Of a DNA stretch of 5,911 nt, positions 1-5,767 are shown piece after piece. The position numbers and the translations under genes are program-made. Every line of letters begins with the position of its first letter. Position 1 is the stretch's first letter. Source of the DNA: Nitrospinota bacterium. GTDB taxonomy: Bacteria > Nitrospinota > Nitrospinia > SZUA-224. The stretch lies in the NCBI GenBank assembly GCA_016212345.1, contig JACRGM010000064.1:1-5911 (forward strand). Reading direction: 5' to 3'. The notes below the pieces were generated by a model. That model made no database searches and was not told where the DNA came from. It saw nothing but the letters and a program-made list of their open reading frames with translations.

Positions 1-74
1 CCTGCAAGTGATAATCTACTTGAACATAAAACCAGAATTAAAACCATCAGACCTTTGCTTACAGATCCTTTCAT
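1..74 (-). CDS. Secreted protein, N-terminal signal peptide only (partial)
   Basis: The gene runs off the left edge and only about 24 codons are visible. The start is an ATG at 74-72 on the minus strand, preceded by a strong ribosome binding site (AGGGAGGAGG, five bases before the ATG). The peptide begins MKGSVSKGLMVLILVLC and continues SSRLSLA. It has a basic n-region with two lysines, a hydrophobic core at about residues 9-16, and a small-residue end (LSLA) that fits signal peptidase I cleavage near residue 24. A Cys at residue 17 follows LVL, which is a poor lipobox, so an exported soluble or outer-membrane protein is likelier than a lipoprotein. A good promoter lies upstream at 151-179. 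The mature domain is outside the window, so function cannot be named. Confidence 0.72.
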   Translation of the reverse strand, partial: MKGSVSKGLMVLILVLCSSRLSLA

Positions 75-95
75 TTTATCCTCCTCCCTGTTAAA

Positions 96-114
96 GAGAT
101 ACCTTTAATATCTC
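96..114 (-). repeat. Small inverted repeat in the leader of the signal-peptide gene
   Basis: GAGATA (96-101) and TATCTC (109-114) are perfect 6-base inverted repeats separated by seven bases. They lie in the predicted 5' untranslated leader between the promoter (151-179) and the start codon at 74. The hairpin would be weak and AU-rich, has no U-tract, and may be chance in this AT-rich DNA. Confidence 0.25.
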
Positions 115-150
115 ATACTGAATACTGACCCCTCTCTGACTCCTTAGTTT

Positions 151-179
151 ATTATCATGCACGAAATATTATAGGTCAA
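151..179 (-). promoter_or_regulatory. Sigma-70-like promoter for the signal-peptide gene
   Basis: On the minus strand TTGACC (179-174, five of six consensus bases) is separated by exactly 17 bases from GATAAT (156-151, five of six). Transcription would begin around 144-142, giving a leader of about 70 bases before the ATG at 74. Hexamer quality, spacing and distance to a strong ribosome binding site all agree, although the region is AT-rich. Confidence 0.6.
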
Positions 180-239
180 ATATATAATTTTTCTGATTAT
201 TATTGATAATATTTATAATTAGAATTTAGCCATCTTCAC

Positions 240-250
240 CCCGTAACGGG
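240..250. promoter_or_regulatory. Small GC palindrome between divergent promoters, possible operator
   Basis: CCCGT-A-ACGGG is a 5-base inverted repeat with a one-base centre, a GC-rich island in AT-rich DNA. It sits 20 bases upstream of the -35 box at 271 and is flanked by direct copies of CATCTT at 231-236 and 252-257. The position suits a regulator acting on the dksA promoter, but no known operator consensus was recognised and chance is possible. Confidence 0.22.
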
Positions 251-270
251 TCATCTTAAAAACATTTTGC

Positions 271-299
271 TTGACATATTCCCTTATCAAGGCTAAATT
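271..299 (+). promoter_or_regulatory. Sigma-70-like promoter for the dksA-family gene
   Basis: A perfect TTGACA (271-276) is followed after 17 bases by TAAATT (294-299, four of six consensus bases). Transcription would start near 306, about 35 bases before the ATG at 342. The AT-rich tract at 181-230 lies too far upstream to be a normal UP element. Confidence 0.6.
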
Positions 300-341
300 A
301 TATTATCATAGAGACTCGATTATTAAAGGGATAATTAAGGG

Positions 342-704
342 ATGGAAAAGAGCAGACTTGAATTCTTTAAGAAAGATCTATTAAGAAGAAGGCAGGAACT
401 CCTTGAGGGGGCAAATAAGACCTTAAATAATGCCCTCTATATTCAAAAGGAGGAGCTATCTGATACAATAGATCGCTCATCATATGAGTCTGACCGTAGC
501 TTTATGCTGAGGTTAAGGGAGAGGGAGAGGAAATTGATAAAGAAGATAGATGAGGCACTTCAAAGGATAGAGAATAATACCTTTGGAATATGCGAAAGGA
601 GTGAAGAAGAGATAGGGGAACAGAGATTAATCGTTCGTCCTGTGGCAACACTATGTATAGCCTGTAAAGAGGAAGAGGAGAGAAAAGAGAAGATGTCAGA
701 ATAA
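342..704 (+). CDS. dksA: Short DksA/TraR-family RNA polymerase-binding regulator with an incomplete zinc finger
   Basis: Proteins of this family enter the RNA polymerase secondary channel and, with ppGpp in many bacteria, adjust initiation at rRNA and amino-acid promoters. The 120 residues comprise a charged helix (1-35), a tip motif DTIDRSS (41-47), a second helix (about 50-78) and a C-terminal finger with FGICERS (81-87), RPVATLC (99-105) and Cys108. E. coli DksA has 151 residues, so this is the short form. The tip matches DxxDxA of E. coli DksA (Asp71, Asp74, Ala76), with Asp41, Asp44 and Ser46 in place of the alanine. The finger reads C84-x2-S87-x17-C105-x2-C108, so one of four zinc ligands is serine (AGT at 600-602). 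The ATG follows AAAGGG (325-330) by 11 bases, with GGG also abutting it. It converges on dppF with a 13-base gap. Confidence 0.88.
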   Translation: MEKSRLEFFKKDLLRRRQELLEGANKTLNNALYIQKEELSDTIDRSSYESDRSFMLRLRERERKLIKKIDEALQRIENNTFGICERSEEEIGEQRLIVRPVATLCIACKEEEERKEKMSE

Positions 705-718
705 AAGGTTATGCCTTT
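702..718 (-). terminator. Weak possible terminator between convergent dksA and dppF
   Basis: AAAGG (704-708) and CCTTT (714-718) form a 5-base stem, extended by one U-G pair, across the 13-base gap between the two stop codons. Read on the minus strand the stem is followed by TTTTATT-type sequence, which slightly favours termination after dppF. The stem is short and mostly A-T, so strength is doubtful, and no better terminator is visible for either gene. Confidence 0.22.
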
Positions 719-1701
719 CACCCTCTCAGATGACAGGCCACAAAATGACCTCTGTTTACCTCTTTAAGTACAGGTTCTATCATCTTACAATCATCAAATC
801 TGTATGAGCAACGGCTATGAAAATAACATCCAGATGGTGGATTCATAGGACTTGGTGGCTCTCCTCTAAGTATGATCTTTTCCCTCTTTATTGTTGGATC
901 CAGAAGAGGTATAGCGGATAGGAGTGCCTCTGTATAGGGATGCAGTGGGGAGATATATAGGTTCTTGCTATCTCCTATCTCTACAAATTTTCCAAGGTAC
1001 ATTACTGCTACACGATCACTCATATACTCAATAAGGCTTAGATCATGAGAGATGATAAGATAGGAAAGATGAAACTCTTCTTGTAGCTCCTCAAGGAGGT
1101 TAATCACCTGAGCCTGTATGGAGGCATCCAGTGCAGAGACAGGTTCATCACCTACAACTAGATCAGGACTCAAGATTATTGCCCTAGCAATCCCTATCCT
1201 CTGTCTCTCTCCTCCGCTGAGCTGATAGGGATAGCGATTAATATCCTCTCTCTTCAAACCAACCCTTTTAAGTATAGAGACTACCCTCTCTTCCTTATCT
1301 GAACCTTTAGCAACCTTATGTATATCAAGAGGTTCTCCCACTATGCTACCTATCCTCATCCTAGGATTTAATGATGAATAAGGATCCTGAAAGATTATCT
1401 GCATCCTACTTCTCAATCTCCTCAGGCCATCACCCTTTAATCTACATATATCTATCCCATCAAATTCGATACTACCGTCTGTTGGTTCAATCAATCTTAG
1501 TATCGTCTTCCCTGTAGTAGTCTTCCCACACCCACTCTCACCCACAAGGCCGAGCGTTTCTCCCCTTTTTATATCAAAGCTTACCCCATCCACGGCGTAA
1601 ACATATCCCTTCCCCTCAGATAAGATACCTCTTCTCACAGGAAAAAACTTTTTTAGACCTTTTACCTTAAGAAGAGTATCTCTCATTGCCTTAGCCAACA
1701 T
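718..1701 (-). CDS. dppF: Dipeptide/oligopeptide ABC transporter ATP-binding protein, DppF/OppF type
   Basis: This is one of the two ATPases that power a peptide (or nickel/opine-type) importer at the inner membrane. The 327 residues carry Walker A GESGCGKT (54-61), Q-loop Gln105 in FQDP, signature LSGGERQR (161-168), Walker B LVVGDE (181-186) and H-loop His219. After the ATPase domain comes the oligopeptide-transporter C-terminal domain (HPYTEALLSAIP, about 254-265) and four cysteines at 292, 298, 305 and 323. This cluster is typical of the family and reported to bind an iron-sulfur cluster in some members. The start at 1701 has GGAG and GGGGTGAG upstream. An in-frame ATG at 1686 overlaps the dppD stop as ATGA and would begin MRDTLLKVKGL, closer to family N-termini, so either start is possible. 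Substrate cannot be told from an ATPase. No permease gene follows, only convergent dksA. Confidence 0.93.
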   Translation of the reverse strand: MLAKAMRDTLLKVKGLKKFFPVRRGILSEGKGYVYAVDGVSFDIKRGETLGLVGESGCGKTTTGKTILRLIEPTDGSIEFDGIDICRLKGDGLRRLRSRMQIIFQDPYSSLNPRMRIGSIVGEPLDIHKVAKGSDKEERVVSILKRVGLKREDINRYPYQLSGGERQRIGIARAIILSPDLVVGDEPVSALDASIQAQVINLLEELQEEFHLSYLIISHDLSLIEYMSDRVAVMYLGKFVEIGDSKNLYISPLHPYTEALLSAIPLLDPTIKREKIILRGEPPSPMNPPSGCYFHSRCSYRFDDCKMIEPVLKEVNRGHFVACHLRG

Positions 1702-2663
1702 CTCACCCCATCTCCATCATCTAATTCAGTCAGATCAGGTTCATATTCCCTGCATATATCCATAACATGAGGGCATCTATGGTGAAATCTACACCCTTTG
1801 GAGATATCTGAGTATGTTGGCCCTATCCCAGGGATCTCATGTAGCTTCTCATCTTTCTTCCTCTTCTCCTTCTTCATCGTCAATCGGGGAAGGGAATTTA
1901 GCAGACCTATTGTATAGGGGTGGATAGGATCCTTGAATACCCTCCTCACATCACCCTTTTCCATCTCCCTTCCACCATATATTACCACTACCCTTTGAGC
2001 AGTCTCGGCAATAACACCTAAATCGTGCGTAATAAAGATTATAGAAGTCCCCATCTCATCCTTCAAACTGAGCATCAGATCGAGTATCTGTGCCTGAATA
2101 GTCACATCCAGTGCAGTAGTAGGTTCATCTGCTATCAAAAGCCTTGGACTGCAGGATAGGGCGATTGCTATCATTACCCTCTGTCTCATCCCTCCACTTA
2201 AGTGATGTGGATATTCATGTATCCTCTTCTCTGGGGAGGATATATGCACAAGTCTTAGCATCTCTATGGATCTATCTAATGCCTCCTTCCTGCTGAGTCC
2301 TTCATGGAGTCTGAACATCTCTGATATCTGGTTTCCTATAGTAAAGAGGGGATTAAGAGAGGTCATAGGATCCTGAAAGATCATAGAGATCCCCTTCCCT
2401 CTGACTTTACGGATCTGAGAAGGGGTATACATAAGGAGATCATCCCCATCAAAGATGATCTCTCCTCCTATTATCCTTCCTGGTGGTTGCTGGATCAGCC
2501 TTAGAATAGAGAGTGCACTCACGGTCTTACCACATCCTGATTCTCCAACAAGACCAAGGGTTTCACCACTGTTAAGTTCGTAGCTTAGTCCATCTACTCC
2601 TCTTACCACCCCTCTGGATGCATAGAAATATGTCTTGAGATCACTAACCCTGAGTAAGATCAC
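1683..2663 (-). CDS. dppD: Dipeptide/oligopeptide ABC transporter ATP-binding protein, DppD/OppD type
   Basis: This is the partner ATPase of DppF; the two normally form a heterodimer beneath a DppB-DppC permease pair. Counting from a GTG at 2663 the protein has 326 residues: Walker A GESGCGKT (40-47), Q-loop Gln97 in FQDP, signature LSGGMRQR (155-162), Walker B LLIADE (175-180), H-loop His213, then the peptide-transporter C-terminal domain with HPYTIGLL and cysteines at 291, 297, 304 and 322. The GTG at 2663 is preferred because the product then starts VILLRVSDLKTYF, matching usual family N-termini. A second in-frame GTG at 2681 arises from an 18-bp tandem duplication and would add six residues. 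The gene overlaps the end of gatB by 20 bases and dppF by up to 19 bases, implying translational coupling. The ribosome binding site, AGGATAGGCTGGATC before the GTG, is modest. Confidence 0.92.
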   Translation of the reverse strand: MILLRVSDLKTYFYASRGVVRGVDGLSYELNSGETLGLVGESGCGKTVSALSILRLIQQPPGRIIGGEIIFDGDDLLMYTPSQIRKVRGKGISMIFQDPMTSLNPLFTIGNQISEMFRLHEGLSRKEALDRSIEMLRLVHISSPEKRIHEYPHHLSGGMRQRVMIAIALSCSPRLLIADEPTTALDVTIQAQILDLMLSLKDEMGTSIIFITHDLGVIAETAQRVVVIYGGREMEKGDVRRVFKDPIHPYTIGLLNSLPRLTMKKEKRKKDEKLHEIPGIGPTYSDISKGCRFHHRCPHVMDICREYEPDLTELDDGDGVRCWLRQ

Positions 2664-4116
2664 GATCCAGCCTATCCTCACGATCCAGCCTATCCTTCAA
2701 AAGCCTGTTGATCAGTACAGGATTTCCCTTTCCCTTACTTCTCTTCATTATTTCTCCAACAAGGTAGCCAAAGAGTTTACCCTTCCCCTTCTGATACTCC
2801 TCCACTATCTCAGGATTCTCTTCTATCACCTGATCTATAAACTTAAGCAATTCTCCTTCATCAGATATCTGAACCAATCCCTTCTCCTTGACAACCTCAT
2901 CAGGCATCTTTCCTGATCTATACATCTCCTCAAATACGGTTTTGGCTATCTTACCACTAATTGTCCCCTCTTCTATCATCCTTAACATCCTTGTCAGGTG
3001 CTCAGGGGTAATAGGAGATTCATTGATCTCTCTTTTATCATTTTTAAATTCCCTTAATATCTCCCCCATTACCCAATTACTTATGATCTTAGGCCTAGGG
3101 AATAACCTTACACACGACTCATAATACTCTGCCAAGGATCTAGAAGTGGTCAGCACCACTGCATCATACACTGGGATTCCATATTCCCTCACAAAACGCC
3201 CCTTCTTTGCATCTGGGAGTTCAGGGAGTCTCTTTCTGACATCCTCGATCCAATCTTCACTTATTACGATTGGGACTAGATCAGGCTCAGGGAAATATCT
3301 ATAATCGTGGGCCTCCTCCTTGGTCCTCATGGAGATAGTCATCTCACTATCTACATCCCAGAGTCTTGTCTCTTGAATAATATCCCCCCCTCTCTCAAGG
3401 ATCTCAACCTGTCTCTTTATCTCATACTCTAATGCCCTCTGGACATTCTTGAAGGAGTTCATGTTCTTTACCTCTGTCTTTACCCCAAATTCTTTTCTCC
3501 CCATAGGTCTAACAGATATATTTGCATCACAGCGGAGGTTTCCCTCTTCCATATTACAATCACATACCTCGATATATTCCAGGATGGCCTTCAATCTTAA
3601 TAGATACTCCCGTGCCTCCTCTGGGGTACGGATCTCAGGTTCACTTACAATCTCAATAAGGGGGACACCTGTCCTGTTAAAATCAACATAACTGCTGTCA
3701 GGATCCCCGAGATTCTCACCATGTATAAGCTTCCCTGCATCCTCTTCCATATGGATGCGTGTTATCCCTATCCTCTTTTTCTTCCCATTGGAGTCTATCT
3801 CGATATACCCATCCATTGCGGGGGGGAGCTCATACTGGGATATCTGATACCCCTTGGGGAGGTCAGGATAGAAGTAATTCTTTCTTGCAAACCTGCTGAA
3901 TAGGGCAATCCTGCAATTGGTGGCCAAGCCAGTCCTTATAGTGAACTCTACAACATCCCTATTTAGAACAGGCAAGACCCCTGGCATACCCAGACAGATA
4001 GGGCAGGTATTCTGATTCGGCCTTGCACCGAATTGTGTACTGCAGGAGCAAAATATCTTTGAACTTGTGAGGAGTTGTGCATGTACCTCCAGACCTATTA
4101 CTGCCTCGTAATCCAT
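2644..4116 (-). CDS. gatB: Aspartyl/glutamyl-tRNA(Asn/Gln) amidotransferase subunit B
   Basis: GatB is the kinase and tRNA-binding subunit of GatCAB, which phosphorylates and then amidates Glu-tRNA(Gln) and/or Asp-tRNA(Asn) using ammonia from GatA. The 490 residues are close to the usual 475-480. Visible motifs are GLEVHAQL (8-15, with metal-site Glu10 and His12), the zinc-type cysteines C23-S-C25 and C38-P-I-C41, NYFYPDLPKGYQIS (80-93), HMEEDAGK (122-129), DFNRTGVPLIEIVSEPE (145-161), GNLRCDANISVRP (192-204) and DYRYFPEPDL (271-280). The all-helical YqeY-like tail runs from about 340 to 476. The last 14 residues or so include a repeated DRLDRE/DRLDRD unit encoded by an 18-bp tandem duplication beyond the normal family end. 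The ATG at 4116 has AAGGGGG 11 bases upstream. gatA and gatC are not adjacent. It appears to head a gatB-dppD-dppF transcript. Confidence 0.97.
   Translation of the reverse strand: MDYEAVIGLEVHAQLLTSSKIFCSCSTQFGARPNQNTCPICLGMPGVLPVLNRDVVEFTIRTGLATNCRIALFSRFARKNYFYPDLPKGYQISQYELPPAMDGYIEIDSNGKKKRIGITRIHMEEDAGKLIHGENLGDPDSSYVDFNRTGVPLIEIVSEPEIRTPEEAREYLLRLKAILEYIEVCDCNMEEGNLRCDANISVRPMGRKEFGVKTEVKNMNSFKNVQRALEYEIKRQVEILERGGDIIQETRLWDVDSEMTISMRTKEEAHDYRYFPEPDLVPIVISEDWIEDVRKRLPELPDAKKGRFVREYGIPVYDAVVLTTSRSLAEYYESCVRLFPRPKIISNWVMGEILREFKNDKREINESPITPEHLTRMLRMIEEGTISGKIAKTVFEEMYRSGKMPDEVVKEKGLVQISDEGELLKFIDQVIEENPEIVEEYQKGKGKLFGYLVGEIMKRSKGKGNPVLINRLLKDRLDREDRLDRDLTQG
2661..2696. repeat. Perfect 18-bp tandem duplication across the gatB tail and dppD start
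   Basis: CACGATCCAGCCTATCCT occurs at 2661-2678 and again, identical and contiguous, at 2679-2696. Being 18 bases it keeps both reading frames. In gatB it repeats six residues (DRLDRE then DRLDRD). In the dppD frame each copy carries its own GTG preceded by the same AGGATAGGCTGGATC, so the start codon and its upstream context exist twice. Identity is complete, suggesting a recent replication-slippage event. Confidence 0.95.
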
Positions 4117-4172
4117 GATCTCTCTAACCCCCTTTCTTATATCAATCCTCTTGGGAGATCTAATCTAAAACA

Positions 4173-4206
4173 ACAAAGGCACAAAGGGCACCAAGGACAC
4201 AAAGAA
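4173..4206. repeat. Degenerate CACAAAGG-type short tandem repeat
   Basis: Four imperfect 8-9 base units are visible in a row: ACAAAGGC (4173-4180), ACAAAGGGC (4181-4189), ACCAAGGAC (4190-4198) and ACAAAGAA (4199-4206). It lies between the divergent gatB and mltA genes, 57 bases upstream of the gatB ATG. From memory, similar CACAAAGG arrays are dispersed in intergenic DNA of many environmental bacteria, so this is probably an interspersed non-coding repeat. The rest of the 4117-4313 gap is AT-rich with no gene or clear RNA structure seen. Confidence 0.65.
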
Positions 4207-4217
4207 GTCAATGTTTT

Positions 4218-4223
4218 ATTATA
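4218..4223 (-). promoter_or_regulatory. Possible -10 element for the gatB-dppD-dppF transcript
   Basis: The minus strand reads a perfect TATAAT at 4223-4218, about 100 bases upstream of the gatB start. No acceptable -35 hexamer sits 16-18 bases away (TTCTTT is the nearest), so the site is weak or activator-dependent, or simply AT-rich chance. Transcription from here would read through the CACAAAGG repeat. Confidence 0.25.
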
Positions 4224-4313
4224 TTCCATTTAGCCATCCCAAAGAAACACAAATTTAATGAGAGGCAAAAGTCCCTCTTGCTATTTATTTAAAAATTGGT
4301 AAAATACCCTTTT

Positions 4314-5597
4314 ATGAAAAGGTTTCTTCTCTTCTTTCTTATTCTCTTAGTCTTATTAAGATGGTGGGGTCTCCCAAACTTTACCGACGATATAGACAGA
4401 GATTCACTAATAAAGGTGATTAACATGGGTCCTGATTATCTTAGGAGGGGTCTCGATTATCTTTGTAGGAAGATACCTGTAACAGGCCCAGAGGATGTCT
4501 TAGTCTTAAGATGGTGGGGTCTCCCAAACTTTACCGACGATATAGACAGAGATTCACTAATAAAGGCGATTAACAGGGATCTCGATTATCTTAGGAGGAT
4601 ACCTCAGGATAATGTATATATATATGGTCCAGATAGATATACCACAGTAGAAATAATAGACTCTATGGAGACATTCCTGAATATCTTGGAGGGCTCATTA
4701 GATAATAAGGCCTTTAATAAGACTATAAGGTCACAATTCAATATATATAGATCTACAGGAGGGGATGGGAAAGGGACTGTCCTCTTTACAGGATACTATG
4801 AACCTGTCCTTGAAGGGAGTTTAACTAAGGAGGGTAAATATCTATTTCCACTCTATAGTAAGCCTAATGACATGATAGAGATATATCTAGAGGAATTTAA
4901 ACCTAAATATAAAGGAGAAAGGATTATTGCTCGATTAGACAATGGTAAAATTCTTCCCTATTTCAGTCGTTATGAAATAGATAATAAAGGGGTACTAAGA
5001 GATAAGGGGTTAGAGATCGCTTGGATCTCTGATCCAGTAGATATCTTCTTTTTACAGATACAAGGATCAGGAGAGATAAGATTAGAGAATGGGCAAGCTA
5101 TAAAGGTAAACTATACAGCCTCAAATGGGAGATCATACAAGAGTATTGGACATCTGCTGATTGATGAGGGTGTGATCCCAAAAGAGGAGATGTCTCTTAA
5201 GAGATTAAAGGAATATCTTAAAGATAATCCTCTGGAGAGAGAGAGGATATTAAGTTATAATGAGAGTTATATCTTTTTCAGGATAGCAGAAGATGGGCCA
5301 TTAGGAAATATTGAGGTACCACTAACACAAGGAAGGTCTATTGCCACTGATAGCACACTATTCCCCAAAGGAGGACTGGCATTTATCATCACAGAGAAAC
5401 CTGTAATAGATGAATCAGGGAAGATTATAGAATGGAGGCATTTAGCCCGATTTGTCTTAAATCAAGATACAGGTGAGGCTATAAAAGGGAGTGGTAGGGT
5501 TGATCTATTCTTTGGTAAAGGAAATGAGGCAGAAATTGCTGCAAGCAATATGATGCATAATGGAAAATTATACTTTTTGATGAAGAAACCATCATAG
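4314..5597 (+). CDS. mltA: MltA-family lytic murein transglycosylase with duplicated N-terminal segment
   Basis: MltA cleaves the MurNAc-GlcNAc bond of peptidoglycan, leaving a 1,6-anhydro end, and acts in the periplasm or on the outer membrane. Counted from the ATG at 4314 the protein has 427 residues: a hydrophobic segment MKRFLLFFLILLVLL (1-15), two copies of an RWWGLPNFTDDIDRDSLIK unit (from 15 and 65), the MltA core from about 154 (TGYYEPVLEGS at 159-169), DIFFLQIQGSGE (243-254) and a C-terminal 3D domain with DTGEAIKG (385-392) and VDLFFGKG. Asp397 (GAT at 5502-5504) aligns with catalytic Asp308 of mature E. coli MltA, and Asp385 is the other conserved aspartate. Without the 50-residue duplication the length would be near the 365 of E. 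coli MltA. No lipobox or clear cleavage site follows the hydrophobic segment, so it may stay anchored. The ribosome binding site is poor; an in-frame TTG at 4296 is an alternative start. Confidence 0.93.
   Translation: MKRFLLFFLILLVLLRWWGLPNFTDDIDRDSLIKVINMGPDYLRRGLDYLCRKIPVTGPEDVLVLRWWGLPNFTDDIDRDSLIKAINRDLDYLRRIPQDNVYIYGPDRYTTVEIIDSMETFLNILEGSLDNKAFNKTIRSQFNIYRSTGGDGKGTVLFTGYYEPVLEGSLTKEGKYLFPLYSKPNDMIEIYLEEFKPKYKGERIIARLDNGKILPYFSRYEIDNKGVLRDKGLEIAWISDPVDIFFLQIQGSGEIRLENGQAIKVNYTASNGRSYKSIGHLLIDEGVIPKEEMSLKRLKEYLKDNPLERERILSYNESYIFFRIAEDGPLGNIEVPLTQGRSIATDSTLFPKGGLAFIITEKPVIDESGKIIEWRHLARFVLNQDTGEAIKGSGRVDLFFGKGNEAEIAASNMMHNGKLYFLMKKPS
4345..4600 (+). repeat. In-frame tandem duplication (period 150-153 bp) in the mltA 5' region
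   Basis: Copy 1 starts near 4345 (TCTTAGTCTTA) and copy 2 near 4498 (same 11 bases). After a three-base difference (an extra TTA in copy 1) the copies run at a 150-base offset. Positions 4356-4416 and 4506-4566 are identical over 61 bases, and 4356-4448 against 4506-4598 match at 88 of 93. All five mismatches (4417, 4426, 4429, 4432, 4433) change amino acids: V/A, M/R, G/D and P/L. Copy 2 runs into the normal MltA sequence, so copy 1 looks like the redundant, drifting one. Confidence 0.95.
4434..4478 (+). repeat. Nested short duplication within copy 1 of the mltA repeat
   Basis: The GATTATCT...AGGA block occurs at 4434-4448 and again at 4451-4478. The second version closely matches 4580-4604 of copy 2: TCTCGATTATCT, then TAGGAAGATACCT against TAGGAGGATACCT, with one mismatch and a three-base insertion (TTG). 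In protein this gives DYLRR followed by LDYLCRKIP where copy 2 has a single LDYLRRIP. A second rearrangement therefore occurred inside copy 1. Confidence 0.75.
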
Positions 5598-5645
5598 CGG
5601 ACCATAGTCGGCACAAAGAGGAAAGAGGGATGAAAATCTCTATTC

Positions 5646-5674
5646 TTGACAAATCCTCTCTTTATAGCTATACT
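5646..5674 (+). promoter_or_regulatory. Strong sigma-70-like promoter for the tRNA genes
   Basis: TTGACA (5646-5651, perfect) and TATACT (5669-5674, five of six) are separated by exactly 17 bases. The predicted start is near 5681, about 14 bases before tRNA-Val, a normal layout for a stable-RNA operon. No G+C-rich stringent discriminator is evident (TTTTCAACA follows). The 97 bases between mltA and tRNA-Val hold nothing else I could support, including no terminator for mltA. Confidence 0.75.
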
Positions 5675-5694
5675 ATTTTCAACAATAAAGGGAT

Positions 5695-5767
5695 GGGCGG
5701 ATAGCTCAGGAGGGAGATCGCTGCCCTTACAAGGCAGAGGTCACAGGTTCGATCCCTGTTCCGCCTA
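5695..5767 (+). tRNA. tRNA-Val (anticodon UAC)
   Basis: The 73 bases fit canonical numbering without gaps. The acceptor is GGGCGGA against TCCGCCT with discriminator A. The anticodon stem is CTGCC/GGCAG with loop CTTACAA, anticodon TAC at 5728-5730, reading GUA and, with wobble, other Val codons. The T arm is ACAGG-TTCGATC-CCTGT. Conserved T8, A14, G18, G19, T54, T55 and C56 positions are present. Oddities: the first acceptor pair is G1-U72, the D stem GCTC/GATC has a C11-U24 mismatch (5705 and 5718), and the 3' end is followed by TCA, not CCA, so CCA must be added enzymatically. The fold is otherwise sound and the gene sits directly behind a strong promoter. A partly degraded copy is possible. 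Confidence 0.93.

Noticed and set aside
192..212. Fur-box-like AT-rich sequence around GATTATTATTGATAATATT
   Set aside because: It matches the 19-base Fur consensus at only about 12 positions in a region that is nearly all A and T, so chance explains it. The ATTAT-TG-ATAAT palindrome inside it is equally unremarkable.
2635..3903. Several plus-strand open frames (60-93 codons) opposite gatB
   Set aside because: They lie entirely antisense to a clearly conserved gatB, have no ribosome binding sites or recognisable domains, and have the composition expected of a shadow frame.
4173..4206. CRISPR array
   Set aside because: The units are 8-9 bases and contiguous with no spacers. No other regularly spaced repeats and no cas genes occur in the window.
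4278..4306. Possible mltA promoter TTGCTA-N17-AAAATA
   Set aside because: The -10 matches only two of six consensus bases and would start transcription almost at the ATG. No acceptable plus-strand promoter for mltA was found in the gap.
5620..5660. Possible terminator hairpin after mltA (AGAGGA with TCCTCT)
   Set aside because: The arms are only six bases, about 30 bases apart, overlap the tRNA promoter and are not followed by a U-tract.
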